From Siphonodentalium dalli (taxonomy: Eukaryota > Mollusca > Scaphopoda > Gadilida > Siphonodentaliidae): a stretch of DNA of 64,000 nt. The notes below the pieces were generated by a model. It had not been told where the DNA came from. It saw nothing but the letters and a program-made list of their open reading frames with translations, and ran no database searches. Shown one piece after another: positions 34,085 to 43,279 of this stretch. Location of the stretch: the NCBI GenBank assembly GCA_032622095.1, contig CP136061.1, positions 256,503,582 through 256,567,581 of the forward strand. Reading direction: 5' to 3'. Both the position numbers and the translations under genes were made by a program. Positions within the stretch are counted from its first letter, which is position 1. Each line of letters begins with the position of its first letter.

Positions 34085-34490
34085 GTCTATCTATCTAGAA
34101 TTACCTGTCAACTCCTCTTTCGGGTATTACAGACAGGGTACAGGTCTCGACTGTGGTCCGTGCTTTGGTGGGCTACTCTAACCTACAGCCGGGTTCTTTA
34201 ACGTGCACATAATCACACGTACATGTACACGGGTCAGCCATTTATGTCGGCTCCCGATCCGACAGCGTACCACACTCACGACAACATACATGGGCATGAT
34301 GTCGCCGTGAAGGGAAGTCAGTTTTGTATTCGGATATTGTGTGATCACGAATGGGACTTTTCAGTCATACAACGTGGTAATCTGACCAAGTTTGGATTTT
34401 TGTCAGAATACCCGACCGGAATCGATCCCCGGACCTTTAGCACGAGAGACCAGTACGCTATCCACTGGGCCACTGACATCCCTTACACTG
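34085..34490 (-). mobile_element. tRNA-derived SINE
   Basis: On minus the 5' head reads GTCAGTGGCCCAGTGGATAG (A-box like) and GGTCCGGGGATCGATTCCGG (B-box like), spaced as in a tRNA. A body of about 300 bp follows that includes GTGCACGTTAAAGAACCCGG, a block common in invertebrate SINE bodies, ending in a TAGATAGATAGA tail. It splits the Helitron-like sequence at its TCTG/TCTA-rich start. The head lacks good tRNA arms, so it is not a tRNA gene. Confidence 0.65.
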
Positions 34491-34818
34491 ACATGTATGT
34501 GTGTTAGCTATGGCCGGGAAAACGCCTGGACCGATTGAGCTCAAACTTCCAATCTAAGGTTAAAAATCCAGGGGGTTAATCGCGTTGATAGTTAAAGAGC
34601 GTTCGAATCCGCAGTGTCGTTGATAAAGAGCGTATGCGCGTAGTGTGATTCTTATGTCTGGGACCAGACGTGAGTGTGTCTACATATACATCTACTTGGT
34701 ACTCCATCGCCCTCAATGTGCTGAGGATAATATGTGGAGGCGCATGAGATTTAAAAACATAAAAGCATATTTTTTTTGGTTATTTTGATAATTTATTAAA
34801 ATATACTGGAGCTTCATA

Positions 34819-35817
34819 CTATTTAGAAGCTGTCTGTTTGTTTACAGGTGGGAACATGCGTTTTGTGAGTTCGGATTTGAAACTGTCCGTGTTGTGGCAG
34901 TTTAAGAATATGTCACGGGGGAGTTTGTTCCAATTTATGATTGTGCGTGGAAAAAAGAAAGCTTCGAGATAGTTTCTGTCAGCTTTAGCAGTACGGAGGA
35001 ACTTGTGGCCCCTAGTAGGCACAAATGGTAGGGATATGTCTACATCTTGATGGCGGATTTTGTAAAGCATGACTAGAGAGGAGAATATTCTTCTTTGTTG
35101 GAGGGTTTGCCAATTAAGTGTGTGGGGCAGATCAGTTATGCTGTCTCTGTCGTCGCTACCATAGTTGTATCTATTTAGAGTGTAGCGTGCAGCCCGTCTC
35201 TGTACAATTTCTACTTTCTCTGAGAGGTACTGCTGCCATGGGTCCCATATTGAGCTACAGTATTCTAGTTCTGGTCTAACATATGTTTTGTAGGCAAGGG
35301 CTTTTGTTTTGTAGTTTTTTGTTCTCACGTTACGTCTTAGGAATCTGAGGGTAGCATTGGCTTTATTTGTGATGGTAGTGATGTGGGTTTTCCATGATAG
35401 GTCATTTGAGATGGTTACGCCGAGATATTTTGTAGTTTCTGTTGATTTAAGTAATTGGTTATGGAGTGTGTAGTCATGGAGAATAGGGTTTTCTTTACGA
35501 GCGATTCGTATGATTTCGCATTTACTAGGGTTGAATGACATAAGCCATTCTTTCTCCCAGTTTTCAAGTTTGTGCAGATCATTTTGTAGGATAGTACAGT
35601 CATTTTTAGAGGAGATAGCACAATACACAACAGTATCGTCTGCGAAGAGGCGGGCCTGACAGCTGAGGTTTGTGGGGAGGTCATTTATATAGATTAAGAA
35701 GAGACAAGGGCCAAGGACAAACCCTTGGGGACACCTGATAGTACGGGAAGAAATTTTGATTCTTTTCCATTGACTTGGACTTTTTGAGTCCGATGTGATA
35801 GGAAGGCGGCAATCCAA
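34819..35817 (-). CDS. Non-LTR RT, C-terminal half (frameshifted)
   Basis: Continues the RT in another frame: CPQGFVLGPCLF (motif B), YINDLPTNL, then LFADDTVVY (motif C with the catalytic Asp pair), LHKLENWEKEW, MSFNPSKCEII, and the thumb/C-terminal region with KYLGVTI and YVRPELEYCSSIWDPW, ending at a stop. This C-terminal region is typical of the Jockey/CR1 group. The frame joins its upstream half across a one-base loss in a C run (GGGG on plus, about 35,727-35,730), so no single protein is made from this copy. Confidence 0.85.
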   Translation of the reverse strand: MDCRLPITSDSKSPSQWKRIKISSRTIRCPQGFVLGPCLFLIYINDLPTNLSCQARLFADDTVVYCAISSKNDCTILQNDLHKLENWEKEWLMSFNPSKCEIIRIARKENPILHDYTLHNQLLKSTETTKYLGVTISNDLSWKTHITTITNKANATLRFLRRNVRTKNYKTKALAYKTYVRPELEYCSSIWDPWQQYLSEKVEIVQRRAARYTLNRYNYGSDDRDSITDLPHTLNWQTLQQRRIFSSLVMLYKIRHQDVDISLPFVPTRGHKFLRTAKADRNYLEAFFFPRTIINWNKLPRDIFLNCHNTDSFKSELTKRMFPPVNKQTASK

Positions 35818-37448
35818 TTTGTAACAGATGTGTTTATGCCAAGTCGTCTCATTTTAAGAAGAAGTCTGCTATGGTCCACTTTAGCAAAGGCCTTGGAGAA
35901 GTCCATGACAACTACATCGGTTTGAGTCCATTTTGTCATGTTTTCAAATATATCATTCATGAATGTGATAAGCTGTGTTTCACAGCTTAGTTTGGGTCGG
36001 AATCCATGTTGGTTTTGATGTAGTAGTTGCTTTTCGTTGAGGTGGGACATGATGTTGGATACTATGATATGTTCAAGGGTTTTGCTAAGAATACATGTGA
36101 GTGAGATGGGGCGATAGTTTTCAAGTTTGGATTTGGAGCCTTTTTTGAATATTGGGGAAACAATTGCTACTTTCCAGTCAGAAGGGACAGTGCCTGAGTT
36201 CAAAGAACTCGGGAAGAGGTCTGCAATTATTGCAGAGATTTCGTCTCTTACCTCTTTGAGGAAGCGGGGTGAAATTTGGTCGATACCATAAGCTTTGTTG
36301 GGTTTTAACCTTGAGAGTGCGACACAAACACCATTTGTAGTTATTTCTACATCTGGCATGTCAGTATCCTTAGGACAGATCAGGGATTTAAGTTCGCAGA
36401 TGTGGGATAGGTTTACAGGTTGAGGCTTAGTAAATGCAGAGTGGAACTGGGCGTTTAGAGCTTCGGCCTGCTTGGTGGGGTCTGTGATCACTTCACCATC
36501 TACGTTAAGAGGAGCGACACCGTTATTTTCTGATTTCTGATGTTTTATGAAGGACCAGAATTTTTTGCTGGGCTTGGTCGTGTTTTCTGTTAGGTCCGGG
36601 CAGTTTTTGTTGTCTTCAGTTATGATGGATTCTATATGGTCCCAGTAAGCTTTTCTGGATTTTCTTTGGATGGCATGTTTAAGGGCTCTTTCTTTGGACT
36701 GAAGATTTTCGGTGTTTTTATACCTGCGTTTTCTGATATATTTGTGAAGACGAGTGCGTTTTTTTATCAGCTTCTTAAGATCAGCTGTTATCCATGGTGC
36801 ATGTTGTCTGCTACTAAGTGTCTTGGTTGGGATGTGCTTAGATATTAGTTCAGATATTTTTTCTTTGATCAACTGCAATTTCTGTTCTACATTTAGATTT
36901 AGAATTGCACTCTGCGTCTTGTAGAAAGTTTGGAAAGAATGGAGTTCTGCTTTTATGGCAGGCCAGTTTGCCTTATGGTAGAGATAGACTTTCCTGGCAG
37001 GCTTTTTTAGATGTCTTTTGTTTATGGTGACTTCGTGGTAGACAATGTCATGATCAGATGTACCAAGGCTGGGAAGTGTTCGTGTATTATGGATCAGAGT
37101 TGGCTGATTTAAGTAGAATAGGTCAAGGGTATTTTTCCCCCTTGTGGGTATTTTAACAACTTGTTCGAGATTTGCATCGGACATTGCATTTGTGAGTTTA
37201 TCATAGAGTTTTGTATTTTTACAGTCGGTGGCAGTTTCGTTTGTGGTCCAATTGTATTTTGGTAGGTTAAAGTCACCAAGAATCCACAGGTGGCCATCTT
37301 TGGGGGCTTTCTTTACGGATGTTTCTAGGCCATTTACGCTGTCAATATCGTTTTCGTCTGGTTTGTAGTATGCTGCGACATGGATGTTTTTTTTAGCCTG
37401 GTATGACAAGCTTTGCCCATATAATTTCGCAAGGAGAGTCAAGCTCAT
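35694..37448 (-). CDS. Non-LTR endonuclease end and RT N-terminal half (frameshifted)
   Basis: Residues 1-130: end of an exonuclease-endonuclease-phosphatase fold with GDFNLPKYNW and the catalytic SDHDIV motif, needed to nick the target DNA. Residues about 375-560: RT fingers/palm with PIFKKGSKSKLENYRPISL, HGFRPKLSCETQL, VVMDFSKAFAKVDHS (motif A; the usual AFD is AFA) and SGVPKG, where the frame slips. A second slip near 37,395-37,400 in an A run separates it from a short endonuclease piece (SPCEIIWAKLVIPG) upstream. The copy is inactive. Confidence 0.85.
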   Translation of the reverse strand: MSLTLLAKLYGQSLSYQAKKNIHVAAYYKPDENDIDSVNGLETSVKKAPKDGHLWILGDFNLPKYNWTTNETATDCKNTKLYDKLTNAMSDANLEQVVKIPTRGKNTLDLFYLNQPTLIHNTRTLPSLGTSDHDIVYHEVTINKRHLKKPARKVYLYHKANWPAIKAELHSFQTFYKTQSAILNLNVEQKLQLIKEKISELISKHIPTKTLSSRQHAPWITADLKKLIKKRTRLHKYIRKRRYKNTENLQSKERALKHAIQRKSRKAYWDHIESIITEDNKNCPDLTENTTKPSKKFWSFIKHQKSENNGVAPLNVDGEVITDPTKQAEALNAQFHSAFTKPQPVNLSHICELKSLICPKDTDMPDVEITTNGVCVALSRLKPNKAYGIDQISPRFLKEVRDEISAIIADLFPSSLNSGTVPSDWKVAIVSPIFKKGSKSKLENYRPISLTCILSKTLEHIIVSNIMSHLNEKQLLHQNQHGFRPKLSCETQLITFMNDIFENMTKWTQTDVVVMDFSKAFAKVDHSRLLLKMRRLGINTSVTNWIAAFLSHRTQKVQVNGKESKFLPVLSGVPKGLSLALVSS

Positions 37449-37685
37449 GTTGTTCTAGAGATATGATGTCTTTAGAGACATGAGCGTGTTGTGTGATTCT
37501 TATGTCTGTCTTCGTGCTTAGGGGTTCCAATGAACGGGGGATATTTTCATCGGTAAGTTTTTTTCCGCCCGAGGTGATCTTCACCTTGAAACGGGTACGC
37601 AGTGATCGCGTTTGGCTAACGAAAACGACCTTCTCATATATATCCCCCGTTCCTTGGAACCCCTAAGTACGAAGACAGACATATA

Positions 37686-38312
37686 TCTCCTATATATTTT
37701 GAAGACCTCTGTCTGTCTGTCTGTATGTATGTATGTATGTCATTTATACAAATATACGATTCTCGACCGATCGGGACGAAACTTGGTACGTGTGTGTAGT
37801 TTGACCAGGCGGTGGACGTTGTCGTATTGGCGAGCCCGTGCGGCGCCCGCTTCGCGCATGCGCAGACGAGATATCGGAAACGGATGGAGCTATCGACTTT
37901 AAATTTGCTATGTGAATGTATCTTGCCCCGGATACGAATTTTATCGGGTCGCCGAGCCCGTGCGACGCCAGCTTCGCACATGCGCAGACGAGATCTCGGA
38001 AACGGGTGGAGCTATCGACTTGAAATTTGCTATGTTAATGTATCTTGCCCCGGATACGAATTTTATCGGGTCGCCGAGCCCGTGCGACGCCAGCTTCGCA
38101 CATGCGCAGACGAGATCTCGGAAACGGGTGGAGCTATCGACTTGAAATTTGCTATGTGAATGTATCTTGCCCCGGATACGAATTTTATCGGGTCGCCGAG
38201 CCCGTGTGACGCCAGCTTCGCGCATGCGCAGACGAGATCTCGGAAACGGTGGAGCTATCGACTTGAAATTTGGTTTTTGAATAGCCCGGACAACGTCGGG
38301 CTCATCGGCTAG
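37686..38312 (+). mobile_element. Helitron-like element, plus array unit 1
   Basis: Starts TCTCCTATATATTTTGAAG with a GTCT/GTAT run and ends with the hairpin AGCCCG...CGGGCT (38,283-38,302) then TCATCGG-CTAG (38,309-38,312). The next unit follows without a gap. Inside is a 122-bp tandem repeat. Confidence 0.65.
37795..38282 (+). repeat. 122-bp tandem repeat (about 4 units)
   Basis: TCTTGCCCCGGATACG starts at 37,921, 38,043 and 38,165, giving an exact 122-bp period. A diverged first unit precedes. Each carries CGAGCCCGTG-GACGCC and GGAGCTATCGACTT. Because 122 is not a multiple of three and stops are rare, long frames appear on both strands; they are artefacts. Confidence 0.95.
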
Positions 38313-39053
38313 TCTATTATATATTTTTGGAAGATATGTGTCTGTGAGTGTGTCTGTCTGTTCGCCATGGACTCGAAAACGACCGAACCGATTTCGATGA
38401 AACTTGGTATGTGAGGGTACTTTCGGCCGTGGAATGGCATGGGCCTGTTAATTTGCCCGTGCGACGTGACCTTGAAATCGGGTCATTTCAAGGTCAAACG
38501 CCCGAATATCACGGGATTTCGATTAAACTTGATATGTGGGGGTACTTTCGGCCGGGGAGTGGCATAGGCCAATTAATTTACCCGTGCGACGTGACCTTGA
38601 AATCGGGTCATTCAAGGTCAAACGCCCGAACATCACGGGATTTCGATGAAAATTAGTGTCTAGGGATACTTTCGTATGGGGAGTCTCATAAGCCTATTCA
38701 TTTGCCCGTGCGGCGTGACCTTGAAATCGGGTCAATTCAAGGTCAAATCGCGAATTTTTATGGGATTTCGACGAAATTTTATACGTAGGGTTACTTTTGT
38801 CCACTGGATGTTTTGGACGGGTCGAGTCGTGACCCCGACCTGACCTTGACCTTCAAAATGCTCAATTCAAGGTCAAATCGGGTAAAACAGGATGGATTTC
38901 GACGGGTACTTTTGTCCGGGCAGTGTTTTGGACAGGTCAAATCGTGACCCCACCTGACCTTGATCTTCAAAATGGACAATTCAAGGTCAAATCGCGCAAT
39001 TCGCCGAAAAGCAGAGAGGAAACAGCCCGGACGAAGTCGGGTCCACTTACTAG
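38313..39053 (+). mobile_element. Helitron-like element, plus array unit 2
   Basis: TCTATTATATATTTTTGGAA start, hairpin CCCGGACGAAGTCGGG near 39,027-39,042, end CTAG at 39,050-39,053. The interior is a tandem of units of about 125 bp, each with TGACCTTGAAATCGGGTCA-TTCAAGGTCA, an inverted motif. Confidence 0.7.
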
Positions 39054-39792
39054 TCTATTATATATTTTGGGAAATCTGTCTGTGTGTCTGTGTGTCTGTT
39101 CGCGATGGACTCGAGAACGGCCGAACCGATTACGATGAAACTTGGTATGTGGGGTACTTTCAGCCGGGGAGTGGCAAGGGCCTATTAATTTGCCCGTACG
39201 ACTTGACCTTGAAATCGGGTCACTTCAAGGTCAAACGCCCGAGTATCAAGGGATTTCGATGAAAATTAGTGTCTAGGGATACTTTCGTATGGGGAATGTC
39301 GTAAGCCTATTCGTTTGCCCATGCGACATGACCTTGACCTTGAAATCGGGTCATTCCAAGGTCAAATGCCCGGCTATCACGGGATTTCGATGAAAATTAG
39401 TGTCTAGGGATACTTTCGTATGGAGAGTGTCGCAAGCCTATTAATTTGCCAGTGCGACGTGACCTTGACCTTGAAATCGGGTCAATTGTAGGGCAAATCG
39501 CGAATTTTGATGGGATTTCCACGAAATTTGATACATAGGGTTACTTTTGTCCACTGATTGATTTGGACGGGTCAAATCGTGACCCCGACCTGACCCTCAA
39601 AATGGTCAAATCGGGTAAAACCGGATGGATTTCGACGGGTACTTTTGTCGGGTAATTTTTTTCCGGGCAGTATTTTGGACGGGTCAAATCGTGACCCCAC
39701 CTGACCTTGAACTTCAAAATGGACAATTCAAGGTCAAATCGCGCAATTCGCAGAGGGGAAACAGCCCGGACGAAGTCGGGTCCACCAGCTGG
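39054..39792 (+). mobile_element. Helitron-like element, plus array unit 3
   Basis: Same start (TCTATTATATATTTTGGG) and same hairpin (about 39,767-39,782); ends CTGG at 39,789-39,792, still CTRR. The interior repeats match unit 2 closely, including GGATACTTTCGTATGG(A/G)GA blocks. Confidence 0.7.
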
Positions 39793-40107
39793 TATATATA
39801 TATATATTCTGGGACTTCTGTTTGTTTGTCTGTTAGCTATGGCCGGGAAAATTGCCGGACGAATTTCGACGAAATTTGATACCTATGGATATTTTGTCCG
39901 GGGAGTGTTTTGGACGGGTCAAATCGTGACCCTGACCTTCAAAATGGTCAATTCAAGGTCAAATCGGGTAAAACTGACGGATTTCGCTAGGTGTACGTTT
40001 GTCCGGGGAGTGTTTTGGACGGGTCAAATCGTGACTCCGACCTGACCTTGACTTTCCAAATGGTCAATTCAATGTCAAAGCACGGACGAAGTCGGGTCAC
40101 CTGCTAG
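39793..40107 (+). mobile_element. Helitron-like element, plus array unit 4 (short)
   Basis: Begins with a TA run and TTCTGGGACTTCTGTTTG; hairpin CACGGACGAAGTCGGG; ends CTAG at 40,104-40,107 followed by T. It has two TTTGTCCGGGGAGTGTTTTGG blocks only. Confidence 0.65.
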
Positions 40108-40204
40108 TATATATATACATGGTATATACGTTTAATTGAGTTAGATAATATCGCACATGCTTGTACTATTTCTTCGTCCTTTCTATTCCCAATATTTGGT
40201 CCCT

Positions 40205-40846
40205 CGAACCTCGAACGTCAAACATTTTACAACAATGGACAAACAGATGCGCGGATACGGAGGGCCCATCGGGGCCAAAGCTCAAAACTTCTTAAACAAA
40301 TGGAAGAGACAATTGAAGACAAGAACTGTACCGAAGCCAGCCTCGTTCTGGAAAATCTCAAGAAAAAAATGGTAACACTTGAGGAAATAGAGTCGAAGAC
40401 TCAAAGTTTGTCGACATGCTGGACGAAAAGACTGACAACTTCGAAGACATTATAATCGAAGGAGACGAATTATTGTGTGGTCTAAACAAGAGGATCAATG
40501 AATCCAACAGTGCATTGTCCGCACTAAAGTCTATTTCCATAACCTCAACACCAAAAATAAAAGGACAAATGAACATTGTTCTACCAAAAACAGACTTATC
40601 AAAATTTTATGGTGATATTCTAAAATGGCAGACCTTCTGTGAGATCTTCGACTCGTCGGTTAATTCCTGTGACCAAATGAGAGATATTGATAAATTCACT
40701 TATTTGAAAAATTGCCTCACTGGTGAAGCACGTCAGTGTATTGAAGGACTCCGTCTCACAAATGTTAATTATAACAAAGCACTGGAGCTGCTGTGGGCCC
40801 GATACCCATTCCATTACATGCTGCAAAGTGTACAAGATAACGCGTA
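40205..40846 (+). pseudogene. BEL/Pao gag fragment (DUF1759-like), frameshifted
   Basis: Three registers join by eye: MDKQMRGYGG (40,234 on), then METIEDKNCTEASLVL-type helix (about 40,300-40,405), then 40,416-40,847 with IVLPKTDLSKFYGDILKWQT, FTYLKNCLTGEARQCIEGL and YNKALELLWARY. This is the LPKL-L-KF-GD--KW pattern of BEL/Pao gag (DUF1759), which builds the particle. At least two frameshifts and an early stop break it; no protease, RT or LTR pair follows. TTTGGTCCCTCGAACC at about 40,195 resembles a primer-binding region. It follows the Helitron-like array directly. Confidence 0.75.
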
Positions 40847-40847
40847 G

Positions 40848-41074
40848 TCGGCAGTGAACAGCAACAACAAAAAAATGAAATATGCAATCAAATACGATTA
40901 GTGTAATTGATAACATTGACTACGAATGTCAGGATCAACTATCAATTATTATAACTTTGTTGAAATAATTTCATCAAAAGGTCGCCATTTTTTTTAGCAG
41001 AGCCTTTGTTTATTTTGTCAGCATTGGTGATGCAGTAACTATTATAACTCTTATTGATTTGCTCATGTTACTGT
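40848..41074. other. No gene recognised
   Basis: Short AT-rich stretch after the gag fragment; a (CAA) run near 40,860. Nothing else supported. Confidence 0.3.
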
Positions 41075-41430
41075 TCTGCAGGATGCATCATTCGGTATAG
41101 TCCAGGTTTCCATGGCCGAACATTTTTTTTCGCTTTCACCACCCGGACCCTTTAGTTTCTTGTTATTGATCAGGACAAATCAGGACGCTGGACCAAAATT
41201 TGACCCTGCGACGGTGCTTAAATTGGCTGAAATCCAAGATGGCTGCTAATCATATGACCAATTATCATAATCAGATAAGACATACTTAAATAAAACAAAT
41301 GGGACGTGAGCTAACACCGGCAAACTAATATAGGACATGCCATGACGTTTCAGGTAACTATGCATTGCTTGCCCGCGTAAAGAAATAGTCCCAGATAAAT
41401 AGAATCCTTTACATATTTAATGGAGTACAT
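41075..41430 (+). repeat. Dispersed repeat, copy 2 (pairs with 6,245-6,645)
   Basis: Same block order as the copy at 6.2 kb, e.g. GACCCTGCGACGGTGCTTAA and TTGCTTGCCCGCGTAAAG. It runs directly into MITE copy H at TTAA, as the first copy does into its own MITE-type end. Confidence 0.65.
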
Positions 41431-41942
41431 TTAAAGATGGATTATCGCTTTAATTAACATATTTTCATCTGTAAATAATACGTATAAGTTGGACATCCCT
41501 GTCTGGAAACGATTCTATCTATGAATATTGATTTTATTTCGATATTATTGTATGTAATTAATGGGACACTTCTTTGTTCTATATATAGAACTGTCAGATA
41601 GAGACGCCCACTGTGGTGCTCCGAACTAAAGGGAGCCGCAAGATGCCTCCGATTGATTGTAACTATTGTACTAGTAAGTGCGAATCAAGTAGATAAGACC
41701 TAGATTGTATCATATGCATATTTTCAATTAGTATTATTGAAAATACCAAAAAATCTCAGATGAAAAAGGCGGTCGTGAATATCAGGGACCATTATTGAAC
41801 ATATTTTATAGAAAACAAATTCCAAATAAAATCAATATTAATTGATAGACGCGTTTCCGGACATGGGTGTTCGATTCATATGTATTATTTCATACACAGA
41901 AACTATATAGCTCATGTTGCAGAAGAGATAATCCACCTTTAA
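41431..41942. mobile_element. TTAA MITE copy H (divergent interior)
   Basis: TTAA AGATGGATTATCGCTTT to GAGATAATCCACCT TTAA. The terminal 100 bp belong to the family, but the central part (41,590-41,800, with ACTGTCAGATAGAGACGC and GGGAGCCGCAAG) is unlike copies A-F, so it is a different subfamily or has acquired foreign sequence. Confidence 0.75.
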
Positions 41943-42047
41943 TAAATAATATAGAAAAATGAGAAATTACACTTAGGTAATTTCATAAAGATTCTTGTCA
42001 AATTGGTCGAGTCTAGCAGCCATACATTTTGAATAATGCCATCTATA

Positions 42048-42215
42048 CCCAACATAGCCCATATCAATAATTACGTGAAGACATCTAAACACAACGTAGC
42101 CCATGTAAATAACTACGTGAATCCATCTCTACACAACGTAGCCCATGTAAATAATTACGTGAAGCCATCTCTACACAACGTATTTCATGTAAATAATTAC
42201 GTGAAGCAGTTTTAC
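42048..42215 (+). repeat. 42-bp minisatellite (4 units)
   Basis: Units of 14 codons in one frame (NVAHVNNYVNPSLH-like), about 42,048-42,215, with CCCATGTAAATAA-TACGTGAA conserved. Because the period is a multiple of three, a 76-codon frame stays open, but nothing else suggests a gene. Confidence 0.85.
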
Positions 42216-42459
42216 AAGCAGAACTTCAAGCCACGTCATTTATATTATAGAAAACTAGCAGTGTGAGGTAATTAGCAGTGTTAGATAATTAACATGTGTG
42301 TGTCTACTGTGTGAGGTAATTAACATGTGTATGTCTGCAGTGTGCTTGTTTTTGTTATGTTTTGATAAAGTGTGGACGATTTGCCATGGCGCTTCAAACG
42401 AGATACGGCATATCTTAAAATAAAAATCTTCTTAGATTCCATCCACTCAATTGATCAAG

Positions 42460-42635
42460 ATCATGGTATGTTTGTGTATACACATGATGCATTATGTACA
42501 CATCAGTGTCTCATAAGATACTGGTATGTTTGTGTATACATATGCTGCCTTATGTACACGTCAGTGTCTCACAAGACCGTGGTATGTTTGTGTATACACA
42601 TGATGCCTTATGTACACGCCAGTGTCTCACATGGT
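42460..42635 (+). repeat. Minisatellite of about 62 bp (3 units)
   Basis: GGTATGTTTGTGTATACA, CATGATGC-TTATGTACAC and CAGTGTCTCA recur three times. Noncoding. Confidence 0.85.
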
Positions 42636-42919
42636 GATGCATGTAGTGTTCTCTACTCAAACATGGGCGTATCATACTCAGAAATGATGCAACAGATAAG
42701 CACAGTACACAACTAAGAGATATACTTTCTATATCACTTTCAACATTTTAATGTTTCCTAATAAATTTTCGATAAATATGTTGATTGGACAAACCACCAA
42801 CCCACCCCCTCTCTGTGACTGATTTTTTTGTGAAGACTCCCCCTGGTAAGATCCTACTAATTTGCACACAAAAGCCCTATAGGAATCGTATATGAACCCT
42901 ACAAGAATCCTATAGAAAA

Positions 42920-43279
42920 CTATATTAATCTTATAAAAAAATATATCGGAATCCTATAGGAAATTCTAGGCATATTCATACAGGAACGTTTCGTGTGGGA
43001 TTGTATAATGGTTATGGCCTTCAAATCGATTTGATACGGTAGGTTTCCAGTGTGAATCATTTGGCTCTTACGTAAATCGACCGACACAATGAAAGATTTT
43101 TCACAAATATCACATCCATACCGGCGATAACTAGAGTGAATTATCCTGTGTGACGTCAAATGTCCTGACAAGGTGAATGATTTTTTTTTTACAAATATCA
43201 CATTCATACCGGCGATCACTATAGAGTGAATTATCCTGTGTGAAGTCAAATTTCCTGACAGGGTGAATGATTTTGACAA
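42920..43279 (-). pseudogene. ZNF-C, decayed C-terminal fingers
   Basis: After a one-base slip the array continues as KSFTLSGNLTSHRIIH, then a second slip at a run of T (43,181-43,191) garbles the next Cys pair, then CEKSFIVSVDLRKSQMIH with the first zinc-binding His replaced by Ser. It ends in non-finger sequence containing short AATCCTATAG words near 42,885-42,965. Confidence 0.75.

Larger units (their letters stand above)
34675..37478 (-). mobile_element. 5'-truncated non-LTR retrotransposon (Jockey/CR1-like)
   Basis: Encodes the end of an AP-type endonuclease and a full RT region in pieces (next entries). ORF1 and the N-terminal part of the endonuclease are missing at the 5' side (about 37,478), the usual outcome of incomplete reverse transcription. 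Flanks on both sides are halves of one Helitron-like sequence, so the insertion limits are good to tens of bases. The 3' untranslated part (34,690-34,818) has no long poly-A. Confidence 0.8.
34059..37684 (+). mobile_element. Helitron-like element carrying two nested retroelements
   Basis: 5' part TCATATATATTTTTGGGACT (34,059 on), then after a SINE the family's TTAGCTATGGCCGGGAAAA (34,504), GCGTTGATAGTTAAAGAGCG and TAGTGTGATTCTTATGTCTG. After a 2.8-kb non-LTR insertion it resumes at about 37,478 with ATGAGCGTGTTGTGTGATTC and runs up to the next element. The order agrees with the array units at 8-10.7 kb. A hairpin/CTRR 3' end is not clear here. Confidence 0.5.

Noticed and set aside
34420-34490. 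A tRNA gene on minus
   Set aside because: A- and B-box-like words are present but acceptor and anticodon arms do not pair; the sequence continues into a SINE body and TAGA tail.
37812-38225. Several overlapping open frames of 77-115 codons on both strands
   Set aside because: They arise from the 122-bp tandem repeat, whose GC-richer unit lacks stops in several frames; the translated product only cycles through the same peptide in different frames.
37921-38282. CRISPR-like array
   Set aside because: Period is exactly 122 bp with the whole unit conserved, no variable spacers, and the context is a eukaryotic transposon.
42048-42266. A small repeat protein (76 codons, NVAHVNNYV repeats)
   Set aside because: The period of 42 bp alone keeps the frame open; no promoter, homologue or codon signal supports it.
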